Assembly (NCBI GenBank): GCA_048264105.1
Contig: JBLXDJ010000004.1
Location: forward strand, 124,001-188,000
Length of the DNA stretch: 64,000 nucleotides
Source: Oceanospirillum sp048264105
GTDB lineage: Bacteria > Pseudomonadota > Gammaproteobacteria > Pseudomonadales > Halomonadaceae
Reading direction: 5' to 3'
The translations under genes were made by a program, and so were the position numbers. Below the pieces are notes generated by a model that was not told the DNA's origin, searched no databases, and worked only from the letters and a program-made list of their open reading frames with translations. Of the stretch, positions 40,594 to 48,266 are shown piece by piece. Each line of letters starts with the position of its first letter. Positions within the stretch are counted from its first letter, which is position 1.

Positions 40594-41115
40594 TTAGCCA
40601 ATCACCTCATAACCGAACCAGTCCGGGCGCAGGGGTTTAACCGGTTTGTCGGTGGCGGTCAGTTGAATATGCCAGTTCTCCAGCAGAGAGATCGGCAGGC
40701 AGTCATCCACATCATGCAGATTGTCTTTGTGCTGATGGCTGGCGGTGGTCAGCAGATGACGCTTTGCCATCTGCTTGGCTTCTTCATCATTGCGGCAGGC
40801 GAATAGGCCGAAGGCGTGTTGCTCCGCCATCTGATCCGGCTGATAACCGCCCAGATTAACGAAGTAGAGTTTCAGATCCGATGCGACAGGTTCGGAAGAA
40901 AGGGAAACCTGATAGCTGCGGCCATCAGCACCGGGCACGGTATCGACAATATGATAGCTGTCCAGGTGCAGGTTGTTTTTGTGGCCATACCACTGCTGAA
41001 TCAGGGCTTGATAGGTGTCTTCGATCCGCTCGCCCACCACAAAGCGTACATCGTGCACTTCGATATGACACTGACCGGCACGACCACCGAGGTAAACCAT
41101 AAACAGCTGTGGCAT
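40594..41115 (-). CDS. DUF1543 family protein
   Basis: A 173-residue cytoplasmic protein of the DUF1543 family: it opens with LFMVYLGGRAGQCHIEVHDVRFVVG and continues with the LDSYHIVD and YFVNLGGY repeats of the two-copy domain. Function is unknown; no catalytic motif is evident. It lies 84 nt downstream of rnfE on the same strand, so read-through from the rnf operon is possible. No terminator is visible between them. Confidence 0.8.
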   Translation of the reverse strand: MPQLFMVYLGGRAGQCHIEVHDVRFVVGERIEDTYQALIQQWYGHKNNLHLDSYHIVDTVPGADGRSYQVSLSSEPVASDLKLYFVNLGGYQPDQMAEQHAFGLFACRNDEEAKQMAKRHLLTTASHQHKDNLHDVDDCLPISLLENWHIQLTATDKPVKPLRPDWFGYEVIG

Positions 41116-41198
41116 AACGCTTACCTATTTATCTGATCTTTTTAACCAGTAACCCGTTCCGTTTAACCGACTCTTTTGTTCAGCACTTTTTGCCGTGA

Positions 41199-41909
41199 CT
41201 AGCCCGTAACGCGCACGCGGCGGTCAACGGTGGGTTTCGGCTCATCAACCTTGTTGCGTTCAGCGCGGGCTTTCAGCTGACCATCCACGATGTTTTTCAG
41301 GGCGATCAGCAGACCCATACCCACGAATGCACCCGGTGGCAAAATGGCAAACAGGAAACTGTAGTCTTCAAACACCACGATCTTCCAGTTAGCGGCCATA
41401 GGACCAAACAGCAGCTGCATATTTTCAAACAGGGTGCCCTGACCGATCAGCTCACGCATACCGCCCAGCAGTACCAGTACCACGGTAAAGCCGATACCCA
41501 TCATAAAACCATCAGTGACCGCTGGCAGAATCGGGTTCTTGCTGGCGAACGCATCCGCACGACCCAGAATCACACAGTTGGTTACGATCAGCGGGATAAA
41601 GATACCCAGAATCAGATATAGCTCGTAGGTGAAGGCCTGCATCAGTAGCTCGGCACAGGTCACGAAGGAAGCGATGATCATGACAAAGGCGGGCAGGCGT
41701 ACCTGCTCCGGCACAAAGTTACGGATCATGGACACCGACAGGTTAGAACCCACCAGTACCAGAATGGTAGCGATACCCAGACCCAGTGCGTTAACGACAG
41801 AACCGGTTACCGCCAGCAGGGGGCAAAGACCCAGCAGCTGAACCAGCGCCGGGTTGTTATTCCAGAGACCGTCAGCGGTAATTTCCTGATAGCTTTTTGT
41901 TGCGCTCAT
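41199..41909 (-). CDS. rnfE: Rnf electron transport complex subunit E
   Basis: A 236-residue inner-membrane subunit with six helices, homologous to RnfA but in opposite topology. The NNPALVQLLGLCPLLAVTG opening near 17 carries the conserved Cys that, with RnfA, binds a membrane-embedded [2Fe-2S] cluster. The IPLIVTNCVILGRADAFA block near 108 has the second Cys. Last gene of rnfABCDGE. The complex couples ferredoxin/NADH redox chemistry to Na+ or H+ transport. Confidence 0.92.
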   Translation of the reverse strand: MSATKSYQEITADGLWNNNPALVQLLGLCPLLAVTGSVVNALGLGIATILVLVGSNLSVSMIRNFVPEQVRLPAFVMIIASFVTCAELLMQAFTYELYLILGIFIPLIVTNCVILGRADAFASKNPILPAVTDGFMMGIGFTVVLVLLGGMRELIGQGTLFENMQLLFGPMAANWKIVVFEDYSFLFAILPPGAFVGMGLLIALKNIVDGQLKARAERNKVDEPKPTVDRRVRVTG

Positions 41910-41935
41910 GGTTTTGACTCTCTATTCAGGGCTGC

Positions 41936-42664
41936 TTATTGTTGATTAACAGCAGTTTCCTGCAGAATTTCAGTGTTGGCTGGTGTCGTCTCAAGCAAAC
42001 GGTCTTTATGTTTGGCAAAGTATTCCAGCACCGCACGGGTCTGATTTACAACCGCACGTGGAGTAATGGTCGCACCGGTAAACTGATCGATCTGGCCGCC
42101 ATCTTTCTTTACTTTCCAGGCATCCGGCCCCGGGTTTTCCAGCGACATGCCGGCAAAGCCCAGAATCCAGTCGGACTTGGCGGTTTCAACTTTATCGCCT
42201 AGTCCCGGTGTTTCTTTGTGGTTTAGTACGCGGACACCGGCCAGCTCGCCGTTGCGCTTAACACCGACTAACAGATCAATATTGCCGCTATAGCCGTTAG
42301 GATTGCTCACCGGGAACAGCAGTGCCACGGTCTGACCGGCTTTACGGCCGACATAAACCTGCAGCGGCTCTTTATTACCCAGAATCGGGCTCGGTGCCAG
42401 TGTCAGGGTATCGCTCAGCAGATCATTATCGATCTGATCGGCAGGCAGAATCTCATACAGGCTGCGGGTCTGGGACTGGCGGATATTCTCGGCGATGCTT
42501 TCTTTGGTACCGATCTGAGTTACCGCGATTACACCCGCGGTGACAATGGCAAAGATACCCAGGCCAATACTGCTGCGGATCACCGACTGCAGCAGAGTGG
42601 TTTCTGCGGCCTGATCTTCATTCTGATCATCCGGTTTCTGAGTTTCAGGTGCTGTGTGTTGCAT
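41936..42664 (-). CDS. rnfG: Rnf electron transport complex subunit G
   Basis: A 242-residue membrane-anchored subunit with one N-terminal helix (about 30-52) and a periplasmic FMN-binding domain. The covalent flavinylation site is the Thr of FTGATITPRAV near 200. NHKETPGLGDKVE near 150 is the family block. An acidic/polar extension of about 25 residues precedes the helix. The Glu/Asn/Gln-rich tail is slightly longer than in E. coli RsxG. It lies between rnfD and rnfE with short gaps. Confidence 0.92.
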   Translation of the reverse strand: MQHTAPETQKPDDQNEDQAAETTLLQSVIRSSIGLGIFAIVTAGVIAVTQIGTKESIAENIRQSQTRSLYEILPADQIDNDLLSDTLTLAPSPILGNKEPLQVYVGRKAGQTVALLFPVSNPNGYSGNIDLLVGVKRNGELAGVRVLNHKETPGLGDKVETAKSDWILGFAGMSLENPGPDAWKVKKDGGQIDQFTGATITPRAVVNQTRAVLEYFAKHKDRLLETTPANTEILQETAVNQQ

Positions 42665-42673
42665 TGAAAATCC

Positions 42674-43720
42674 TTACTTCTCGTTCTTGATGCCTTTGCG
42701 CGCTTTGTTGTGACCAAAGCTGCGGGGCTGGGTGTAGTAGTCGATAAAAGGTGCGGCAAAGTTCATCAGCAGAACCGAAAACGCCACGGCATCCGGATAG
42801 TTGCCCCAGGTGCGGATCACATAGATCAGCATGCCGATACCGATACCAAACCAGATTTTGCCCTTGTTACTGGTGGCTGCGGTTACCGGATCAGTTGCGA
42901 TAAAGAAGGCGCCAAACATAGCCGCACCGGAGAACAGGTGCACCATAGGGGAGGCGTAGTTGCTGGCATCGGTGCCGTAGAACAGCAGCGACAGTACAAA
43001 CAGAGTACCCAGCATGGCGACTGGCGTATGCCAGGTGAAGATGCGTTTCCAGAGCAGATAGAAACCTCCCACCATAAAGGCGACCGATACGGTTGCCCAG
43101 GCGGACCAGATTTTCTCCGGCTGGAATCCGTTCTGCTGCCAGTATTCATCTGCCATCAGCGCGCCCTTGTGTTTAAAGCCATCCAGCGGGGTTGCCATAG
43201 TAAAGGCATCCGGTGCATTGACTGCGCTACCAAAGACAGCGGACAGGCTTTGGCTCAGGGAAATACCGTTATCCAGCAGAGCCGCCGGTGTTACCCATTG
43301 GGTCATCTCAACCGGAAAGGAGATCAGCAGCAGGGCATAGGCCACCATCGCGGGATTGAAGGGGTTATTACCCAGACCACCATAGAGCTGTTTGGCTATC
43401 ACAATGGCAACAAAGGTTCCGGTCACCACCAGCCACCAGGGAGCCAGCGGCGGCAGGGCGATACCCAGCAGCACACAGGTCAAAAGGGCGCTGTTGTCTT
43501 TCAGCGCGGGCAGCGGATTGCGGCTGCGCATCTTAAGGATGACGGCTTCAAACAGCAGGCCGGATACCGAGGCGATCAGCACATTGATGATTGAACCCCA
43601 GCCAAACAGCCAGGTCAGTGCCGCAAGCCCCGGCAGGGTTGCCAGAATAACGGTCTGCATCACCTTGCTGGTGCTTAGCGGGCGGTGCAGATGGGGGGAT
43701 GAAACCCGGATAAATGCCAT
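42674..43720 (-). CDS. rnfD: Rnf electron transport complex subunit D
   Basis: A 348-residue inner-membrane subunit with about ten helices. It shows the SSPHLHRPLSTSKVMQ opening and the covalent FMN site in FTMATPLDG near 178, where the Thr carries the flavin. GGLGNNPFNPAMVAYALLLISFP near 114 is the family block. It is 14 nt downstream of rnfC and 9 nt upstream of rnfG, so the operon is tightly packed. Confidence 0.93.
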   Translation of the reverse strand: MAFIRVSSPHLHRPLSTSKVMQTVILATLPGLAALTWLFGWGSIINVLIASVSGLLFEAVILKMRSRNPLPALKDNSALLTCVLLGIALPPLAPWWLVVTGTFVAIVIAKQLYGGLGNNPFNPAMVAYALLLISFPVEMTQWVTPAALLDNGISLSQSLSAVFGSAVNAPDAFTMATPLDGFKHKGALMADEYWQQNGFQPEKIWSAWATVSVAFMVGGFYLLWKRIFTWHTPVAMLGTLFVLSLLFYGTDASNYASPMVHLFSGAAMFGAFFIATDPVTAATSNKGKIWFGIGIGMLIYVIRTWGNYPDAVAFSVLLMNFAAPFIDYYTQPRSFGHNKARKGIKNEK

Positions 43721-43734
43721 AATCGTTCAGACCC

Positions 43735-46686
43735 TTAACACACTTCAGTGCCGGTTAGCTGAGCCAGTTTCTGCTCGGCATCGGCGAATTTGGTTTTACA
43801 ACGCTCTACCACAACCTGCTGATCACTGATCGCCTGGGCATCGCCGGAGGCTTCTGCTTCGGCAAGTAGCTTTTCCGCTTTTTTCAGCGCAGTTTTGGTG
43901 GCAGCTGCGATAATTTTTGCCTGCTTGAGCGCCTTTTCCTGCGCTTCAGCGGCATTGTCAGCCGCTGCCGCTGGCTGAGATTCTGCTTTAGCTGTTTCAG
44001 CTGTACTACTTTGCAGCGCAGCCAGTTTATCGGCCGCCTGTTGCGCTTTCTCTTTTACGGTATTGAGCTTGGCTTCGCAGTCGGTGATCTGTTCGGCATC
44101 ACCGGATTCCTGTGCCGCAGTCAGCTCTTTCTCCGCCTTTTTGATGGCCGCTTTGCTGGCCGCGGCGGCGATCTTGGCCTGTTTCAGGGCTTTTTCCTGA
44201 TCCGCTACAGCATCGGCAGCAGAGGTTGCTGGAGTATCGGCTTTCGGTTGAGCCGCAGCGTTCTGTAGGGCGGCCAGTTTGTCCGCTGCCTGCTGAGCCT
44301 TCTCTTTTGCCGTGACTAATTTGGTTTCACAGGCGGCGATCTGTTCGGTATCGCCGGAATCCTGTGCGGCAGTCAGTTCTTTCTCCGCCTTTTTGATGGC
44401 GGCTTTGCTGGCTGCTGCAGCGATCTTAGCCTGTTTCAGGGCTTTCTCCTGATCAGCGGAATCAGCTGCAGGTGCTGTTTGTGCGGGAGAGGCAGCCGGA
44501 GCTGCCTTAGCTGTTTCTTCCAGCGCCTTTAACTTTTCTTCCGCTTTTACGGCATTGGCTTTGGCGGTCTCAATAGCGGCTTCTTTAGCGGTCACTTCGT
44601 CCGGATCATTGTCCCGTTGAGCATGAACCAGCGCTTTCTCCGCCTTCTTAATAGCGGCTTTGCTGGCGGCTACGGCGATCTTAGCCTGCTTCAGGGCTTT
44701 TGCCTGTTCTTCGTTGGCGGCAGCAGGGGTAGCCTGAGCCGGTGCTGTTGTCGCAGAAGGAGCAGAAGCGATACCCAGCTGTTTCTCGATATCAGCGACT
44801 TTGGCCTGAGCCGCTTTCAGATCGGTTTCCAGCTTGGCTTTGTCGTCATCAGAGGCTTCTGCCAGTGCTTTTTCTGCTTTCTTGAGCGCGACGCTTGCAG
44901 CGGCACGCTGAATCTTCAGCTTTTTCAGTGCTGCTTCATCCAGACCGTTCGGATTGGTTGCTTGTGCGGCAGTTGCTGCAGGAGCTGCGGCAGCCGGTGC
45001 TGAGCTGGCTGAGGTACCACCACCCAGTTGTGCATCAATAGAGGCAACCTTGTCCTGTGCGGCTTTAAGATCCGCTTCCAGCTTGCTGCGGTTCTCGTCA
45101 GTGGCATCTGCCAGTGCTTTTTCCGCTTTCTTAAGAGCAACACTTGCCGCCGCGCGCTGAATCTTAAGTTTCTTAGCGGCCGCTTCATCCAGACCAGTTG
45201 CGGCAGGCGCTGGAGAAGGCGTTGCAGTTGTCGAGCTGGCAGGTGATTTAGCCGCAGCGGCGGCCATACGAGCGTTACGGGCTGCGATCTTCTCGGCTTC
45301 TTCACGTTCCAGACGCGCCTGACGCTGTTCAAAGCGGATCTTGGCGCGTTCCGCTTTTTTCGCTTCTTCCTGCTCGTTACGGATCTCGGTTTTAGCAAAG
45401 CGGTAGTACTGCACCAGAGGGATGCTGCTCGGGCAGACGTAGGCGCAGGCACCGCATTCGATACAGTCGAACAGGTTAAACAGCTGCGCTTTTTCAAACT
45501 CTTCCGCTTTGGCAAACCAGTGCAGCTGTTGTGGCAGCAGCTCTGCAGGACAGGCCTGCTCACACATGCCGCAACGGATACAGGGGCTTTCCGGTTCCGG
45601 ATCAGGGAACTCCTGATGGGTCGGGGCCAGCAGACAGTTCGTGGTTTTCACCAGGGGCAGTTGATCGCCGGTCAGGGTAAAGCCCATCATAGGGCCGCCC
45701 ATGATCAGGCGGCTGGCCAGAGACGCGTTGAAACCGGCGTAGTCGAGCAGTTCACGAATCGGGGTGCCCAGACGCACTTCCACATTCTGACGGCGGGTCA
45801 TGGCGTTGCCGGTCAGGGTGGTGATACGGCTGATCAGTGGTTCGCCCAGTGTCACTGCTTTCGCAATCGCGATGGCGGTACCGACGTTCTGACAGACCAC
45901 GCCGATATCTGCCGGCAGACCACCGGACGGTACTTCACGACCGGTCAGGATCTTAATCAGCTGCTTCTCACCACCGGACGGGTATTTGGTTGGAATCACC
46001 ACCACATCAATATGAGTGCCTTTAGTGGCTTCCTGCAGCACCTTGATCGCTTCCGGCTTGTTATCTTCAATGCCGATCAGACAGGTGCTTGGATCAACCA
46101 GCTTGCAGAGAATCTGTGCGCCCAGTACCAGCTGCTGGGGATAGCTGCGCATTGCCATATCATCTGCGGTGATATAGGGCTCACACTCGGCAGCATTAAT
46201 CACCAGTGTATCAATGGCGTGGCGTTCCCGGGTTTTGGCTTTTACAGCGGTAGGAAAGCCTGCACCACCCATACCGACGATACCGGCCTGGGTGATAGCG
46301 TTCAGCAGGGTATCGACCTCGGCGTTCTGCCAGTCGGTTACCGGCTCCAGCATCGCCCATTCATCTTTACCATCGGACTCGATGGTGATGCAGAGGTCAT
46401 TCATGCCGGAGGCGTGGGGAATCGGATGTTCCCCAATAGCGGTCACGGTGCCGGAGATGGAGGCGTGAATATTGGCGCTGATAAAACCATCGGCTTTAGC
46501 GATGAGCTGGCCTGTTTTAACACGATCACCCACTTTGACCTGAGGTTCTGCCGGTGCACCAATATGTTGCTGCAGGGGCAGTATGACTTTGGCAGGCAAA
46601 GGCGCTTGAACCAGAGGCTGGTCAACCGACTGTTGTTTGTTCTGTTCCGGGTGAATACCGCCGTGGAAATCCCAAAGTGTGCGCAT
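43735..46686 (-). CDS. rnfC: Rnf complex subunit C with expanded C-terminal repeat tail
   Basis: A 983-residue peripheral subunit. The N-terminal 450 residues are standard: NADH/FMN-binding GMGGAGFPTAVK near 139 and two [4Fe-4S] motifs, CIRCGMCEQACP near 371 and CIECGACAYVCP near 410. After a basic linker (about 430-480), residues 499-983 are six tandem Ala/Lys-rich modules of 69-86 residues. E. coli RsxC has a shorter Ala-rich tail, so this is an expanded form. Start overlaps the rnfB stop by one base. Confidence 0.93.
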   Translation of the reverse strand: MRTLWDFHGGIHPEQNKQQSVDQPLVQAPLPAKVILPLQQHIGAPAEPQVKVGDRVKTGQLIAKADGFISANIHASISGTVTAIGEHPIPHASGMNDLCITIESDGKDEWAMLEPVTDWQNAEVDTLLNAITQAGIVGMGGAGFPTAVKAKTRERHAIDTLVINAAECEPYITADDMAMRSYPQQLVLGAQILCKLVDPSTCLIGIEDNKPEAIKVLQEATKGTHIDVVVIPTKYPSGGEKQLIKILTGREVPSGGLPADIGVVCQNVGTAIAIAKAVTLGEPLISRITTLTGNAMTRRQNVEVRLGTPIRELLDYAGFNASLASRLIMGGPMMGFTLTGDQLPLVKTTNCLLAPTHQEFPDPEPESPCIRCGMCEQACPAELLPQQLHWFAKAEEFEKAQLFNLFDCIECGACAYVCPSSIPLVQYYRFAKTEIRNEQEEAKKAERAKIRFEQRQARLEREEAEKIAARNARMAAAAAKSPASSTTATPSPAPAATGLDEAAAKKLKIQRAAASVALKKAEKALADATDENRSKLEADLKAAQDKVASIDAQLGGGTSASSAPAAAAPAATAAQATNPNGLDEAALKKLKIQRAAASVALKKAEKALAEASDDDKAKLETDLKAAQAKVADIEKQLGIASAPSATTAPAQATPAAANEEQAKALKQAKIAVAASKAAIKKAEKALVHAQRDNDPDEVTAKEAAIETAKANAVKAEEKLKALEETAKAAPAASPAQTAPAADSADQEKALKQAKIAAAASKAAIKKAEKELTAAQDSGDTEQIAACETKLVTAKEKAQQAADKLAALQNAAAQPKADTPATSAADAVADQEKALKQAKIAAAASKAAIKKAEKELTAAQESGDAEQITDCEAKLNTVKEKAQQAADKLAALQSSTAETAKAESQPAAAADNAAEAQEKALKQAKIIAAATKTALKKAEKLLAEAEASGDAQAISDQQVVVERCKTKFADAEQKLAQLTGTEVC
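43738..45192 (-). repeat. rnfC: Six tandem coding repeats in the rnfC tail
   Basis: Units begin at residues 499, 582, 659, 745, 829 and 915. Units 1-2 share LKKLKIQRAAASVALKKAEK-like cores (type A) and units 3-6 share ALKQAKIAAAASKAAIKKAE-like cores (type B). Units 4 and 5 are nearly identical, which suggests a recent duplication. Each unit is a charged helix pair followed by an Ala/Pro/Thr linker. Confidence 0.85.
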
Positions 46687-47312
46687 CAGATAGCTCCTCC
46701 GCTCACAGAGGTGTCAGAACTTGTGGCGAAAACCTGATGTTCAAAGCGGGCGTTCGGGCCCTGAGGGCGGTTCCAGCCCCAGTTTTTCACTGTGGTTTCT
46801 ACAGGTAGCATATCGATACAGTCTACAGGGCAAGGCTCAACACACAGGTCGCAACCGGTGCATTCGGATTCAATAACGGTGTGCATCAGCTTGGTGGCAC
46901 CCACGATGGCATCAACCGGACAGGCCATGATGCATTTGGTGCATCCGATACACTCATCTTCACGGATGTAGGCGACTTTTTTCACGCCAATGGTGTCCGG
47001 GTCCGCATCCAGCGGCATAGGGTCGCGACCCATCAGGTCGGCCAGAGCTTCCATAGTGCTTTCACCACCGGGAGGACATTTGTTGATATCGTCACCATTG
47101 GCGATCGCTTCCGCGTATGGGCGGCAACCGGGGTGGCCACACTGGCCACACTGAGTTTGCGGCAGCAGGCCGTCGATCTGGTCAACAATCGGGTTGCCTT
47201 CCACCTTAAAGCGGATAGAGGCATAACCCAGCATGGCGCCGAACAGGGCTGCCAGTGTGAGCAGTCCGATTACAGCAGCTAAAACAGGATGTTGTGAAAG
47301 AAACTCAGTCAT
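46686..47312 (-). CDS. rnfB: Rnf electron transport complex subunit B
   Basis: A 208-residue ferredoxin-like subunit with one N-terminal membrane helix (about 8-28). A [4Fe-4S] site resembling CxxCxxxxCxxY lies in QCGQCGHPGCRPYAEA near 52, and two [4Fe-4S] ferredoxin motifs follow: CIGCTKCIMACPVDAI near 121 and CTGCDLCVEPCPVDCI near 151. It is the likely electron entry point for ferredoxin. The start is preceded by a 90-nt gap to rnfA. Confidence 0.93.
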   Translation of the reverse strand: MTEFLSQHPVLAAVIGLLTLAALFGAMLGYASIRFKVEGNPIVDQIDGLLPQTQCGQCGHPGCRPYAEAIANGDDINKCPPGGESTMEALADLMGRDPMPLDADPDTIGVKKVAYIREDECIGCTKCIMACPVDAIVGATKLMHTVIESECTGCDLCVEPCPVDCIDMLPVETTVKNWGWNRPQGPNARFEHQVFATSSDTSVSGGAI

Positions 47313-47402
47313 CTGTTTGTCCGGTATCGCTAATTCGATTAGAGGGTACGATTAAAAGCGTCAGATAAAGTGGTTAACGCACGGGTTAAATCTGTGATGA
47401 TC

Positions 47403-47984
47403 TTAAAGCTGAACCAGCCCGCTGAATCCCAGAAAAGCCAGCGACATCAGGCCGGCAGTGACCATCGCAATAGATGATCCCTGAAAGGGAGCCGGAACAT
47501 CGGCCACCGCAATACGCTCACGCATGGCGGCAAACAGCACCAATACCAGTGAGAAGCCGATGGAAGCACCAAAGCCATAAATAGTGGCTTCAACAAATCC
47601 GCTGTTACGGTTCAGGCTCAGCAGTGCCACACCCAGTACGGCACAGTTGGTGGTGATCAGCGGCAGAAAGATACCCAGAACCCGATACAGCAGGGGGCTG
47701 GTTTTGCGCACCACCATTTCGGTGAACTGCACCACCACCGCAATCATCATGATGAACGCGATGGTCTTCAGATATTCGATACCTAGAGGCTCCAGTACGA
47801 AGTGATACACCAGATAGCTGCTGGAGGACGACAGGGTCAGTACGAAGGTGGTCGCCAGGGACATACCCATGGCTGATTCCAGTTTGTTGGAAACACCCAT
47901 GAAAGGACACAGGCCCAGAAACTGAACCAGAACAAAGTTGTTCACCAGAATAGTACTGATCAGGAGCAGGATGTATTCAGTCAT
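47403..47984 (-). CDS. rnfA: Rnf electron transport complex subunit A
   Basis: A 193-residue inner-membrane subunit with six helices; the length equals E. coli RsxA. NNFVLVQFLGLCPFMGVSNKLE near 14 and LPLITTNCAVLGVALL near 100 carry the conserved Cys residues of the intramembrane cluster. ATG 47984 is used; a GTG one codon earlier is possible. First gene of rnfABCDGE; the 280-nt gap before metG must contain the operon promoter. Confidence 0.93.
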   Translation of the reverse strand: MTEYILLLISTILVNNFVLVQFLGLCPFMGVSNKLESAMGMSLATTFVLTLSSSSSYLVYHFVLEPLGIEYLKTIAFIMMIAVVVQFTEMVVRKTSPLLYRVLGIFLPLITTNCAVLGVALLSLNRNSGFVEATIYGFGASIGFSLVLVLFAAMRERIAVADVPAPFQGSSIAMVTAGLMSLAFLGFSGLVQL

Positions 47985-48203
47985 CACTTATCTTCGTCAG
48001 GAGTTAGAGATTTATCAGGGGGCAATATTATATGGTTTCTTACGCATATTATGCTGACACGAATCAGCCCCGAGTTAAACGGACGGATCTTAGCTTAAAA
48101 CGGCACTATTATCTTTTTTTATGTTATTACCTACAAGAAAAAAGGCGGGGTTTCTTAGAGGATCTGGTTATATGTAAATGATGTATATTCCCAATGACAG
48201 ATA

Positions 48204-48235
48204 AAAAAACAGGGGCTTATGCCCCTGTTTTTTAT
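48204..48235. terminator. Bidirectional-looking terminator of metG
   Basis: AAAAAACAGGGGC (48204-48216) and GCCCCTGTTTTTT (48221-48233) form a 13-bp stem with a TTAT loop. It sits 32 nt after the metG stop (minus strand) and has T-runs on both strands. Confidence 0.85.
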
Positions 48236-48266
48236 GGTGTTTTTCGGAATTGGAATAAGCCGATGC

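Noticed and set aside
43738..45192. Tandem repeats that might suggest a CRISPR array or satellite
   Set aside because: The units are in frame within rnfC, 200-260 bp long and diverged at the DNA level, with no short identical repeats separated by unique spacers.
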